DNA of 64,000 bases, taken from NCBI GenBank assembly GCA_963803575.1, contig CAWDMW010000001.1, forward strand, positions 372,001 to 436,000. Direction: 5' to 3'. This DNA is from CAWDMW01 sp963803575 (GTDB lineage: Bacteria; Pseudomonadota; Alphaproteobacteria; Rickettsiales; UBA998). The notes under the pieces are model-generated. The model did not search any database and had not been told where the DNA came from. It saw nothing but the letters and a program-made list of their open reading frames with translations. This document shows positions 53,135 to 62,444 of this stretch, one piece after another. The position numbers and the translations under genes were made by a program. The stretch's first letter is position 1, and each line of letters starts with the position of its first letter.

Positions 53135-54100
53135 ATGACAATGCCTTCTTCCCTAAAATTCACTAGCTGCCTTACTGTATTACTTTTGCTAGGCGCATGT
53201 GGATCCGATACACCCGCAACAACCACTATTTGCACAGCAGACGGTTGTCGGGACAGTGATCGCTCTAGTGATAATGCAGATATCATGTCAGAAAGCCTGA
53301 AAGCACCACATAGTGAAGCGATCACTTACCGGGGTGAAGACATAGCAGAACTGCGCGAGAAAGCAACGCAGGGGGATAGCAAGGCGGCATATTTGCTCGG
53401 ACTAGTGAATTTACACGGACTGGCCGATACGTCTAAAAGCCCAACCGTTGCGTTTAACCATTTCAAACAGGCAGCAGAAGCCGGTATGGCAGACGCAGCT
53501 TATCAGGCAGGGCTGATGGCACTGGAAGGACAGGGAACCTACCGAGATGAAGCACAAGCCATACGCTGGCTACATCAGGCTGCAGATGCAGGTGATGCCC
53601 GCGCTCTTTGGACATTAGGCATTATGTATGAGCAGGGCAGCCGCGTTGAGCGCAATCCTAATGAAGCATTTGGTTTGTTTAAAGCAGCAGCAGATGCCGG
53701 CGTTCCACAAGCAAAACATAATCTGGGGCTGATGTATCTTACAGGCAACAGTGTTCCTGCCGATCCATATCAGGCTATGGTACACTTGCGTAGTGCCGCA
53801 GAACGCGGCGTTGTTCCGGCACAGCGCACTATGGGGTTGCTACTGGCGCAAGGTCTGGAAGGCTTCCCCCGCGACCCTCGTGAAGCCAGACGCTTCCTGT
53901 CAATGGCTGCTGCAAAAGGTGACGCCATCGCTTCGCAGGAATTACAACGCGTACAGCAGGATCTGGAAGGAGTAGAAGCTCTGCAAGATCAGCTGGATAT
54001 TGAACGCGCCTACGCCTATACTGGCCTATACGACCACCTATCAAACTGGATGATCTTCACCCCATATAACCGACTATTTCCTTACGGGTACGGTTACTAA
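53135..54100 (+). CDS. Sel1-repeat lipoprotein
   Basis: 321 residues from the ATG at 53135. Lipobox LGAC near residue 25; a polar linker; then about five Sel1-type repeats (GDSKAAYLLGLVNLHG, GMADAAYQAGLMALEGQG, GDARALWTLGIMYEQG, GVPQAKHNLGLMYLTG, GVVPAQRTMGLLLAQG). Such TPR-like solenoids mediate protein contacts in the envelope. Role unknown; a T1SS operon begins 120 bp downstream. Confidence 0.85.
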   Translation: MTMPSSLKFTSCLTVLLLLGACGSDTPATTTICTADGCRDSDRSSDNADIMSESLKAPHSEAITYRGEDIAELREKATQGDSKAAYLLGLVNLHGLADTSKSPTVAFNHFKQAAEAGMADAAYQAGLMALEGQGTYRDEAQAIRWLHQAADAGDARALWTLGIMYEQGSRVERNPNEAFGLFKAAADAGVPQAKHNLGLMYLTGNSVPADPYQAMVHLRSAAERGVVPAQRTMGLLLAQGLEGFPRDPREARRFLSMAAAKGDAIASQELQRVQQDLEGVEALQDQLDIERAYAYTGLYDHLSNWMIFTPYNRLFPYGYGY

Positions 54101-54120
54101 AATACTCTCATGAACATGAT

Positions 54121-54214
54121 TGGGTTGTAGCACATTGTTACAAAAAAACGGTGAGTAAATACCCCCATAGCAACAAAAGCCATTGGCAGATGCGGGTTTT
54201 TTTGCTACAACCCA
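54121..54214 (+). promoter_or_regulatory. Long-range inverted repeat in the leader of the T1SS operon
   Basis: TGGGTTGTAGCA (54121-54132) and its exact complement TGCTACAACCCA (54203-54214) enclose 70 bp containing A7 and T7 runs. The right arm ends 6 bp before the ATG at 54221, so pairing would hide the ribosome site. Could be a terminator/attenuator or translational switch. Confidence 0.5.
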
Positions 54215-54220
54215 CTCACT

Positions 54221-55945
54221 ATGGTTAACCGTTCTGCATCATCTGATCCCTCACCTCTACACCCTTATCTCCAGCGCACCCGTCGATCACTGATTTATGC
54301 AGGGCTGTTTAGCTTCTGCATTAGTATCTTCATGCTGGCTTTACCGCTTTACTCGTTGCAAGTGCTTGATCGTGTTTTGTCAAGCCAAAGCATGGAAACA
54401 TTGTACATGCTCTCCATTATTATGGTCGTTGCTATCATGTTTTACGGTATATTCTTTGCCATACGTAACGCGGTGTTATCTTCTATCAGTGAATGGCTGG
54501 ATCAGGAACTCTCCCCTATTTTATTGAAAGATGCGGTGGTTAAGTCGTCACTAGGCATGAACGTGAATGCCTCACAGCATCAGCGAGATCTGACAATTAT
54601 CCGAAATTTTGCAACTACATCTGCCGGCACGTTGCTGGATGCGCCGTGGTCACTCCTGTTCATTCTGGTTATTTACCTGATTAATCCCGTACTTGGATTT
54701 CTCTCCATCATCGGGATGATTATTCTGATCGGATTCGCGGTTATCAACGAATTTAGCACGCGTAAAAAGTTTGAAGAATCCAGTAAAGAGCAAATTGGTA
54801 GCCAGTATATGGCAGACACGGCCAGCCGCAATGCTGAAGCGATTGAAGCTATGGGAATGATGGATAACGTCGTTAATGTCTGGCAGGAACACCAACATGC
54901 TGCCTCGAAACATAGCCTTATCGCTCAACGACGCGCTAATATTATCCAATCCGTTTCGCGTACGTTAAGGTTGACGATTCAGATTGGTGTGACCGGATTT
55001 GGTGGATATCTTGCTTTGCAAAATGAACTAAGTGTCGGAGGCATGATTGCAGGCTCTATTTTGGTAGGCCGCGCATTAGCACCTTTCGAGAATGCTATTG
55101 GTATATGGAAAAGCTGGATTTCTGCTCGTGAGTCGTATCATCGCCTAAACAAAGCATTGAGTGCTGGCAAAGCAGTGGAACGCGGAACACTGGAACTGCC
55201 TGAACCACAGGGCTTACTGACTGTTGAAAACCTGATCTTCACACCTCCCGGAAGCGCGCCCATTTTGAAAGGCATCACGTTTGGTCTTCAACCCGGGCAA
55301 TCCATGGGACTGGTTGGCCCTAGCGGTGCTGGGAAATCTACCCTGTCAAAAGTGATTATGGGGTTAGTACCACCCACCCATGGAGCAGCCAGATTGGACG
55401 GAGCAGATACCTTTAAATGGAATCGCGCAAATTTTGGTCGTTATGTCGGCTATATGCCGCAATCAGTTGATTTATTCACCGGCACCATTAAAGACAACAT
55501 CGCTCGTATGGATAGAAACGCCAGCACTGAAAGCGTTATTGCAGCGGCTCAAATGGCAGAGTGTCACGAGATGATTTTGCGTCTACCAAACGGGTATGAA
55601 ACAGTGGTAACGCCTAAAATGAACAGCTTGTCGCCTGGGCAACGGCAGCGTATTGGGTTGGCGCGCGCTATTTACGGAAACCCTAAATTTGTTCTGCTGG
55701 ATGAGCCAAATAATAATCTGGACGGAGATGGTGAGCGCGCACTCATCGTTGCAATTCAGCGGATGAAACAGGCCGGAATGACGTTTATTGTTGTATCACA
55801 TCGCCCAAGTATTGTCGGAAATATTGACGTCCTACTGGTGTTAAAAGCAGGGACCGTAGAACGCTTTGGCACGACTCAGGAAATCATCAGCCAATATCAA
55901 ACGGGTGCAGCCGGCACCAGTAATGACGCTACCAATACGCAATAA
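54221..55945 (+). CDS. Type I secretion ABC transporter (PrtD/HasD-like)
   Basis: 574 residues. The membrane domain (about 20-300) has six predicted helices; the nucleotide-binding domain has Walker A GPSGAGKST near 367, signature LSPGQRQRIGLARA near 476 and Walker B FVLLDEPNNNLD. The short form without a C39 peptidase domain matches exporters of RTX proteases. The adaptor gene follows 12 bp later. No TolC homologue is adjacent, so the shared outer-membrane channel must lie elsewhere. The likely substrate class is RTX; a ruined RTX gene is at 16.4-17.1 kb. Confidence 0.93.
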   Translation: MVNRSASSDPSPLHPYLQRTRRSLIYAGLFSFCISIFMLALPLYSLQVLDRVLSSQSMETLYMLSIIMVVAIMFYGIFFAIRNAVLSSISEWLDQELSPILLKDAVVKSSLGMNVNASQHQRDLTIIRNFATTSAGTLLDAPWSLLFILVIYLINPVLGFLSIIGMIILIGFAVINEFSTRKKFEESSKEQIGSQYMADTASRNAEAIEAMGMMDNVVNVWQEHQHAASKHSLIAQRRANIIQSVSRTLRLTIQIGVTGFGGYLALQNELSVGGMIAGSILVGRALAPFENAIGIWKSWISARESYHRLNKALSAGKAVERGTLELPEPQGLLTVENLIFTPPGSAPILKGITFGLQPGQSMGLVGPSGAGKSTLSKVIMGLVPPTHGAARLDGADTFKWNRANFGRYVGYMPQSVDLFTGTIKDNIARMDRNASTESVIAAAQMAECHEMILRLPNGYETVVTPKMNSLSPGQRQRIGLARAIYGNPKFVLLDEPNNNLDGDGERALIVAIQRMKQAGMTFIVVSHRPSIVGNIDVLLVLKAGTVERFGTTQEIISQYQTGAAGTSNDATNTQ

Positions 55946-55957
55946 CGGTTACTATTC

Positions 55958-57379
55958 ATGTCTAAATTCCCCTCAGATTCCGATCTTCCTGCAAAAATAG
56001 AGGAGACAGCAACACGCGGAACACGCCTACTAGATAAAGCAAGCGACTGGTTGTATCCCCTACCTTCCAAAGATCAGGATTATTCCAGACCGGAAACGCT
56101 GGCTTCCAAAGCCATCTGCATTGGTATGACCTGCATTATTTTAGTGTTTGGCATATTTGGTCTGTGGGCGGCGACCGCCCCACTTAACAGTGCTGCCATT
56201 GCCATAGGAACGGTTATTTTAGACAATAACAAAAAAACCATCCAGCATCTGGAAGGTGGCATAGTAGATGCTATTTTAGTGCGTGAAGGAATGCGCGTGA
56301 GTGCCGGAGATGTTCTCATCAAACTAGACGAAACCACCGCTAAGGCACGTTATGAATTACTCCGCAAACAACTGGTTTCTGCCAAAGCATCAGAAGCTCG
56401 CTTAGAGGCGGAGCGTGATTCACTGGGAAATATTACTTTCCCGCCGGAATTATTAAAGAAAGAAGCTACTGATCCAACCATTAAAGAATCACTGGACAGC
56501 CAGCGCCGCCTGTTCAGTTCACGAAGAAATAGTATTAAAGGACGCATTTCCATCCTGAATAAAAAGATCGACCAATACGCGCAGGAAATACGTGGGCTAG
56601 GAGCGCAATCTGTCTCTGCTACCCGCCAGATAGCTTTGCTGAAAGAGGAAATTCAGGCAGTAAAGACACTCGTTAATAGTGGCAACGCGCCACGTTCCCG
56701 CCTGCTGTCTTTGCAACGACAGATGGAAGGTCTGAGTGGGGAGAGAGGTGAATCAGGTGCAATGATTTCTCGGGCTGAGCAAAGCATCGGTGAAGCAAAA
56801 CTGGAAATGATTAATGTGCGCAATAACTTTCTCAATGAAGTCATTGAAGAACTGAAAGAAACACAAGTCAGCCTGTCTGACTTAGAGGAGCGCATCCGTG
56901 CCAGCGAAGATACATTTAACCGTATCAATATCCTGTCCCCGCTTGATGGCACCATTACTGATCTGCAAGTCCACACACTTGGTGGAGTTATTCGCCCCGG
57001 TGATCCGCTGATGGATATTGTCCCCGCAGATGATAAGCTTATCGTCGAAGCGCTGGTTCAGCCACAGGACATTGACGTGATGGAAAGAGGATTAGAGGCC
57101 AGTATTCGTCTGAGTGCCTATAAAGCAAGATTCGTTCCCCCTATCACCGGAAGAGTCGTCCATATTTCTGCAGATCGCTTTGAAGATGAGCGCAATGGCA
57201 CCTCTTATTATAAAGCGCGTATTGAAGTCGATAGTGAAGAACTCAAAAACCTTGAGAATGTAGAACTGTACCCCGGAATGCCCGCCGATGTCTTGATTGT
57301 TACAGGTAGTCGTACCATGCTGTCATATCTGTTTTCACCAATACGTGACTCGTTCAACAAATCTTTCCGCGAAGATTAG
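55958..57379 (+). CDS. HlyD/PrtE-family membrane fusion protein (T1SS adaptor)
   Basis: 473 residues. A cytoplasmic N-terminus of about 55, one membrane helix (about 52-75), a lipoyl half-motif (KTIQHLEGGIVDAILVREG), long coiled-coil hairpin (about 120-330), second lipoyl half and beta-barrel (INILSPLDGTITDLQVHTLGGVI), and C-terminal GMPADVLIVTG. It bridges the ABC transporter to a TolC-like channel. Operon with the transporter, intact. Confidence 0.93.
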   Translation: MSKFPSDSDLPAKIEETATRGTRLLDKASDWLYPLPSKDQDYSRPETLASKAICIGMTCIILVFGIFGLWAATAPLNSAAIAIGTVILDNNKKTIQHLEGGIVDAILVREGMRVSAGDVLIKLDETTAKARYELLRKQLVSAKASEARLEAERDSLGNITFPPELLKKEATDPTIKESLDSQRRLFSSRRNSIKGRISILNKKIDQYAQEIRGLGAQSVSATRQIALLKEEIQAVKTLVNSGNAPRSRLLSLQRQMEGLSGERGESGAMISRAEQSIGEAKLEMINVRNNFLNEVIEELKETQVSLSDLEERIRASEDTFNRINILSPLDGTITDLQVHTLGGVIRPGDPLMDIVPADDKLIVEALVQPQDIDVMERGLEASIRLSAYKARFVPPITGRVVHISADRFEDERNGTSYYKARIEVDSEELKNLENVELYPGMPADVLIVTGSRTMLSYLFSPIRDSFNKSFRED

Positions 57380-57419
57380 GCTGTTGCAATCAGTCTATTA
57401 CCGCGCTACATAGGTTTAT

Positions 57420-58016
57420 ATGAAATCAACCATTATCACTCTTGTAGCCACGTCAGCCATTATCATTCTGTGTTACGTCCTGTTCAGTTATGGAACAACA
57501 ATGTCGGTCGTTGAGCCAGCTGCTAAGAACGATGCTGCCATCGGTGGTGATTTCACACTGACAGATGCGGATGGCAACGTTGTCACACAAGAACGCCTGA
57601 AAGGTCAGCACTCATTAGTGTATTTTGGTTTTACCTTTTGCCCCGATATTTGCCCGACCTCATTGCTGACCATCACGCAGGCCTTGCAGGGCTTAGGCAC
57701 CCTAGGTGATAAAGTCTTACCTGTGTTTATCACAGTTGATCCTGAACGTGATACACCGGCAAAGATAAAAGACTATATTGCTAATTTCCATCCCAACATG
57801 ATTGGGCTGACAGGTACGCCTGAGCAAGTAGCTAAGGCTGCCAAAGCCTATAAAATCTATTATGCGCTACATAAAGAAGATGACCCGAAAAATTATGTTG
57901 TCGATCATAGTGGCTATATGTATCTGATGAATCCAGATGGACAATACGTCACACATTTCAGCCACGATGATAGTGCTGAATCTATCATGGCTACCCTGAC
58001 AAAATATCTACGTTAA
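57420..58016 (+). CDS. SCO1/SenC-type copper chaperone
   Basis: 198 residues. An N-terminal membrane anchor (about 4-24), then a thioredoxin fold with the copper-binding CPDIC (FGFTFCPDICPTSLL) and the third ligand His in VVDHSGYMYLM. It delivers copper to the CuA site of cytochrome c oxidase. A PCuAC-type protein follows 11 bp later, a known functional pair. Confidence 0.95.
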   Translation: MKSTIITLVATSAIIILCYVLFSYGTTMSVVEPAAKNDAAIGGDFTLTDADGNVVTQERLKGQHSLVYFGFTFCPDICPTSLLTITQALQGLGTLGDKVLPVFITVDPERDTPAKIKDYIANFHPNMIGLTGTPEQVAKAAKAYKIYYALHKEDDPKNYVVDHSGYMYLMNPDGQYVTHFSHDDSAESIMATLTKYLR

Positions 58017-58027
58017 GGAATACCGCG

Positions 58028-58486
58028 ATGCTTCGTATCCTAACCTGCTTACTCTTTCTCTCCCCATCCTTTGCTTACAGCAAACCGGTTTCTTATAGTC
58101 TGTCTGACCATAACGGACATGTTGTATCTTTCTCAGATGCGTATAGTTTCCCTACGCTGTCAGGCACCAGCACAATGGCAGCATTTGTTGAAATACAGAA
58201 TCATAGCGAAGTACCGCTTAATATTGTGGGTGCAAACACCAATATAGCAGGAATCACCGAGTTACATACCCACGAAAAGAGCGATGACGGCATTATACGT
58301 ATGCGTGAGGTAGAGAGCATCACTATTCCTGCGAGTGAGACCATTGCATTAAAACCGGGTGGACTGCATATCATGCTAATGGACGTCAAGGAGTCGTTTA
58401 AAGTGGGAGATACGTTCACTATCACGCTGACCTTTGATGGTGGCAGGACGTCGGATATACAGGTCAATATTCGCAAGCGTTCTTAA
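58028..58486 (+). CDS. PCuAC-type periplasmic copper chaperone
   Basis: 152 residues. A signal peptide ends at FAYS; a cupredoxin-like domain follows with the copper motif His-x(n)-Met-x(n)-His-x-Met visible as ELHTHEKSDDGIIRMREV and LKPGGLHIMLMDV. It hands Cu(I) to SCO1 or oxidase. Coupled to the SCO1 gene with AAGGA before the ATG. Its stop is 1 bp from the converging gene. Confidence 0.92.
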   Translation: MLRILTCLLFLSPSFAYSKPVSYSLSDHNGHVVSFSDAYSFPTLSGTSTMAAFVEIQNHSEVPLNIVGANTNIAGITELHTHEKSDDGIIRMREVESITIPASETIALKPGGLHIMLMDVKESFKVGDTFTITLTFDGGRTSDIQVNIRKRS

Positions 58487-58487
58487 G

Positions 58488-59408
58488 TTATCGGTTAACA
58501 CCTTTGGTAGAAGCAAGCACGTTTGGCACATTGGGAGAAGGTAGTTGTTCAGAATTTTCGCGTTGCATCGCCTGAGAGGTTTGTTGCAATGAAGGGCTTT
58601 TGCCAGACGGTGGTGCAGACGGTTGAGCGTTAGGTGCAGAAGCCACATTTTGCGGTTGAGGCGGATTGAACGCACTAGCCAGCTGTGTAAACATTTGCAT
58701 CATACCACCTAGCCCCGGAACACTTGAAAAAAGATTTAAGAATTGTTGTAACGGATTACGCTCAGGCTCTTTTGGTTTTTGCTCGGGCGGAAGGGATGGT
58801 GGTGGCATTGAAGCTGGAGTTGTCTGTGTTGGGGCTGGTGCAGCAGATTCTCGACGAAACTTCGTGTTATGCGGGATCGTAGCACCAATCCCGTCAACCT
58901 CTTGCAGCGCGGTAATATCTTTCCTGCCTTCATTAATATCCTTGATCGTTTTAAGCACTTCCTGCGCGGTAGAACCGTCACGCGCATTCCCCTTGCCATC
59001 ATGCTGGCTACGAATCCCCTGCACATGCCCAATGCGCGTGACAGTGTAGCCTTTATTGAGCTGTGGGTCATTGGTTCCATCAACGGTAGTAACATACGTA
59101 CTAGTTGCTGAACCTTTACGCTTCAAATCCATGTTCAGCGCTTCACCTGCCTTTCCATCAACAATGTCCACGACTGCATGTGGCAGACCACCAACATCAG
59201 TCGCTAACACGATGACTTCCCTGTCACCCTTCTGTACCAGCAGGACATCACCAATATTTAGCCCATCACGCCCCCGCATTTGGACTGCGGCAGTGTATTG
59301 GTCTGAACGTATATTAATACCTGAAGCCGTTACCGAAGTACCAAAATTACCATTTACATCATTATCTGCAAAACTATACAGAGAAACTTTACCATTAACT
59401 TTTTTCAT
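58488..59408 (-). CDS. Hypothetical protein with Pro-rich C-terminus
   Basis: 306 residues, no signal peptide. The N-terminal 170 residues look beta-rich (GKVSLYSFADNDVNGNFGTS, VVDIVDGKAGEALNMDLKRKG); a possible second motif is QLNKGYTVTRIGHVQGI. From about 185 the sequence is low-complexity Pro/Gln/Ser, with one hydrophobic patch (FLNLFSSVPGLGGMMQMFTQLA). No family recognised. Preceded on its strand by the terminator of the next unit, so it has its own promoter. Confidence 0.65.
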   Translation of the reverse strand: MKKVNGKVSLYSFADNDVNGNFGTSVTASGINIRSDQYTAAVQMRGRDGLNIGDVLLVQKGDREVIVLATDVGGLPHAVVDIVDGKAGEALNMDLKRKGSATSTYVTTVDGTNDPQLNKGYTVTRIGHVQGIRSQHDGKGNARDGSTAQEVLKTIKDINEGRKDITALQEVDGIGATIPHNTKFRRESAAPAPTQTTPASMPPPSLPPEQKPKEPERNPLQQFLNLFSSVPGLGGMMQMFTQLASAFNPPQPQNVASAPNAQPSAPPSGKSPSLQQTSQAMQRENSEQLPSPNVPNVLASTKGVNR

Positions 59409-59466
59409 ACCCTTAACTATAGATCAGTAATGTGACAGTCTCGTGTCAGTCACCGCAAATAAAGGC

Positions 59467-59496
59467 AAAAAAAAGACCCTCCTATATGGAGAGTCT
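59467..59496 (-). terminator. Rho-independent terminator (minus strand)
   Basis: AGACTCTCC-ATATA-GGAGGGTCT followed by eight T on the minus strand, just after the stop at 59504. Confidence 0.88.
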
Positions 59497-59503
59497 GTTA
59501 AGT

Positions 59504-60112
59504 TCATTTGACGCGGTGCCAGCTTACAAAGCCAACACGCCCGCCAGAATTTTGGATTTTGGTAATGTCTGCGTAGAGCCACTGGAAATTATCCAGCACT
59601 CTAAAGCAGGCAGTGGAAGAAACGAAATCGTTTCCATCCCCAACCCTTCCGTGTAACCCAACCCAGTCACCAGCTTTGAAAGCTGATTGCCAATTTGGGC
59701 GTTTGAACTTGCTAGCCTGCGTTAAATCTAACACAGGAAACCAGTCTAGACGTTTGTACGTTTGCGCGGGCAAAAGCACCGTTATTAACGGAGGAAGGCT
59801 GCCTTTTCGAGAAGTCGTTACTCGTGAAGAGTAACTACGATTCACGGAAAGGCTTCCGTCAGCATTTGCAACTAGTCGATGGTAGCGCAAAGTCTGGCGT
59901 CCTGCAGGCTTATAGCCATCACGAACATCAAACTCTAACTCTACAATGGCCATCAGTCCTTGCGATTGCATAGCTTGGGCTGTATAGCCTCTACCATTCA
60001 TCCACTCGGACTGCGTAAAGTTTTGCGGAGTAGTGATAAACCCTTGTGCCGGAGCACTTAAGTTCATCACTACCAGAAACGTTAACAATACTAGTCTCAA
60101 AAAACGTTTCAT
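59504..60112 (-). CDS. Exported protein, unknown (with 60109 gene)
   Basis: 202 residues with a signal peptide (MKRFLRLVLLTFLVVMNLSA, cleavage near APAQG) and a beta-rich soluble domain: MAIVELEFDVRDGYKPAGRQTLRYHRLVAN, GDWVGLHGRVGDGNDF. One cysteine in the mature part. No family recognised. Its ATG overlaps the stop of the preceding gene by 4 bp, so the two proteins are made together; a strong terminator ends the unit. Confidence 0.7.
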   Translation of the reverse strand: MKRFLRLVLLTFLVVMNLSAPAQGFITTPQNFTQSEWMNGRGYTAQAMQSQGLMAIVELEFDVRDGYKPAGRQTLRYHRLVANADGSLSVNRSYSSRVTTSRKGSLPPLITVLLPAQTYKRLDWFPVLDLTQASKFKRPNWQSAFKAGDWVGLHGRVGDGNDFVSSTACFRVLDNFQWLYADITKIQNSGGRVGFVSWHRVK

Positions 60113-60786
60113 GGAGTCACCTCCACAGAACGATCTTTTAGTTTTTCTAACAGTTCCCTTTTATTAACGTGCCGTTGGTGTCGCTGGAAAATGAGGTTAA
60201 CCCTCATTGCCCGAACACATTCTCCAACTACGTCAACATCAGCAATTTCTTCACCCACTTCAAACGGGGTGACATCGTCACCGCGTTTGAAGACGTCAAC
60301 AATTACCCCCATATCACCGCTATGGTGATAGTAGGGTCGCACGGTAGCGTGCTCGCCTACTTTCAAAGGGATGCTAACAGATGTACTCGGGCGAACCGTT
60401 TCTACTCTATCTGCTTCCTCTGAACCACCAAAGGTGGGGCGTTCAGGAAGAAGCTGAACTGTTGAGATATTGGAGTAATGCTCGCGCAATGATCCAACAT
60501 TTGCAACAGAGAGATTGGTATCACACGAGGTTTTCACCCCGTGCTTACTTCTGCGAATCGACAGCCTAGCATGGCTGGGTCGTCGTGATTGACGAACCAT
60601 CTTTAACTTAAGCCGCAGCCTTCGCTGCGATTCAAGCTTTTGCTGTTCTTCGGCTGAAAACTCAATGCAACGAGTTTGCTCGCCGCATCGTGTTTCCACT
60701 GGTTCCTGACTCTGGGCAACAGCGATGCCACCCAAAAGCAATGAACCAGCCGTAACTAATCCTAGTATAAACTGTTTTACAAACAT
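60109..60786 (-). CDS. Exported basic protein, unknown
   Basis: 225 residues with a signal peptide (cleavage near AVAQS). A short segment with two cysteines (CGEQTRC) precedes a strongly basic region (about 50-80: RRLRLKLKMVRQSRRPSHARL), then a beta-rich domain (TSVSIPLKVGEHATVRPYYHHSGDMGVIVDVFKRGDDVTP). No family recognised. Coupled to the downstream 202-residue exported protein. Confidence 0.7.
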   Translation of the reverse strand: MFVKQFILGLVTAGSLLLGGIAVAQSQEPVETRCGEQTRCIEFSAEEQQKLESQRRLRLKLKMVRQSRRPSHARLSIRRSKHGVKTSCDTNLSVANVGSLREHYSNISTVQLLPERPTFGGSEEADRVETVRPSTSVSIPLKVGEHATVRPYYHHSGDMGVIVDVFKRGDDVTPFEVGEEIADVDVVGECVRAMRVNLIFQRHQRHVNKRELLEKLKDRSVEVTP

Positions 60787-60821
60787 GATCCTTAAGAAAA
60801 AAACTAAACGACATCAAACTT

Positions 60822-60864
60822 AAAAAAAAAGCAGAGGTCGGAAAAAGACCCGAACCACTGCTTT
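60822..60864 (-). terminator. Rho-independent terminator (minus strand)
   Basis: AAAGCAGTGGTTCGG / CCGACCTCTGCTTT with a T9 run on the minus strand, following the Ser/Gly-rich gene that stops at 60907. Confidence 0.88.
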
Positions 60865-60906
60865 AGTGAGAAAGATTTACCCTACAAAAAACCAAAAACT
60901 AAACGA

Positions 60907-62049
60907 TTAGCCTTGGGGGATTGTAGGTGGGTTTACAAAAACCGGAGGTAAACTGGTTGGAGGTGCAACAGGTGCGGGTGCCGGGGGCACTGCTCCTGTA
61001 GATCCTTCAACACGGAGAACATTTTGGTTAATGTTTCCGTTGAAGTTGCTGTTAGGATCGCGTTCCTGCAACTTCTGAAGCAAGACTCCAGAGAAAGCAG
61101 AAGCGTCTTCTGCAAGTCGTGCACAATCTGCCACAACTTTTGATCCATTGACCACAAGCTTGTTTCGACCTAAGCCGAAACTGCCTGAAATGTCATCAAT
61201 CGAGCCACCAATGTTAATGGCTGACCCTTTCGAGTCAACTCTGGCAGTGTAAGCAAGTGCTTGACCGCCAACTCCATCAACACGTTGGTCTGCACGGCAT
61301 CCGAACTGTCCACCATTGCTATTTTGATAAGCAGTCGCATCGAAATCGATGCTTCTGTTATCATAGCTGTTTTTAGTGGAGCTTGAAATGCCACCGTTGT
61401 TGGCAGAAGAAGTGCTGCCTTCAACGTTTCCAACAGAACCACCCTTGCCGCCGTTGGCGGTTTGGGATTGGTCGGAGTTTCCACCAGTTCCAGTTCCAAC
61501 AGCAGAGCTGTTGGAATTGGAATTGGAATCGGAAGCAGCTTCGGAAGAAGAGTCTCCACCAAACCCAACACCAGAAGCGGTTGAACCAGAAATAGCTTTC
61601 TGATCCTGCCCCTGGCCTTGATGCTGGCCTTGACCCTGGTTGGATGAGGCGTTTCCACCTTCTCCACCAGTTCCGGTTGCGGTGTTTTCAACTTTGTTGC
61701 CAGCCTGCGGAGGTTGGTTAGGGCAGTTTTGCAACAAGCCCCAAACAAAGTTGAATTTTAACCACCACTCTTGGTCGTTGTCGTTAGCGTCCTTTAGGTA
61801 ATCCCACTCTTTCTTGGAAAGAGTTTTTTTGGTGTAACCTTGAGTACGGCATTCGCTAACCGCATCTGCCGCTTTGCGAGCAAGCGGTTTGCTATTGGGA
61901 TAGGCATGTGAATGCCAGTTCCCTTTCTCGTGCATTCCAACCCATACTTCTAGCTCGGAGCTAGAGTAGGCATTGGCAGCACCTGCAAACAATGTTACTG
62001 AAAGAGCAACAGTAGCAGAAGCCAAGCGAACAACTTTAGATAAAGACAT
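60907..62049 (-). CDS. Exported Ser/Gly/Asn-rich protein, unknown
   Basis: 380 residues. A signal peptide (cleavage after ANA) and a small N-terminal domain with two cysteines and WHSHAYPNSKPLARKAADAVSECRTQG. A low-complexity centre (about 115-245) is rich in Gly, Ser, Asn and Gln (NQGQGQHQGQGQDQ, DSNSNSNSS). A C-terminal domain with two cysteines (FGCRADQRVDGVGGQALAYT, VVADCARLAEDASAF) and a Pro-rich tail follow. The layout suggests a surface or extracellular-matrix protein, or phage decoration; no family recognised. Confidence 0.7.
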   Translation of the reverse strand: MSLSKVVRLASATVALSVTLFAGAANAYSSSELEVWVGMHEKGNWHSHAYPNSKPLARKAADAVSECRTQGYTKKTLSKKEWDYLKDANDNDQEWWLKFNFVWGLLQNCPNQPPQAGNKVENTATGTGGEGGNASSNQGQGQHQGQGQDQKAISGSTASGVGFGGDSSSEAASDSNSNSNSSAVGTGTGGNSDQSQTANGGKGGSVGNVEGSTSSANNGGISSSTKNSYDNRSIDFDATAYQNSNGGQFGCRADQRVDGVGGQALAYTARVDSKGSAINIGGSIDDISGSFGLGRNKLVVNGSKVVADCARLAEDASAFSGVLLQKLQERDPNSNFNGNINQNVLRVEGSTGAVPPAPAPVAPPTSLPPVFVNPPTIPQG

Positions 62050-62444
62050 GTGAATTACGCTCCGAAAAAATTAGTGAATTGTACAAACGAAAAAAATCAG
62101 TCGAACAAACAATCGTAACATCGAAACAAAACCTCACACACTCCTGGGAAGGGGGTGAGGGAATAAGTAAAAAATCTGACACGAGCCAGATAGGGTTCGG
62201 GTAAATACATTTTTGTATAATGTACTCCAAAAGTTTCGTGCTTATAGCCTTACTTCTTTTACGTAATGGAGTATATTAAGCATTATACTTAAATATAAGT
62301 ACCGCAAGTTCTTTTTGAATATAAAATAATCAAAAGGAACTAAAGAACTTAATCACCATAGCATAGATGCAAGTAATGTCACGTGACAATTGCGTGAAGG
62401 GTTCATTAATCTTGTTAAAGTATTGTTTTTTGGTAAATAAATAT
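62050..62444. promoter_or_regulatory. Intergenic region upstream of the Ser/Gly-rich gene
   Basis: About 395 bp, very AT-rich, no gene. GGAG lies 10 bp before the ATG at 62049. A C/G-rich tract (CCTGGGAAGGGGGTGAGGG, either strand) lies near 62140-62160. No other structure identified. Confidence 0.4.

Noticed and set aside
61170..61748. Long alternative frames inside the Ser/Gly-rich gene
   Set aside because: Produced by the repetitive GGA/TTC-type codons of the low-complexity centre; no start signals or domains.
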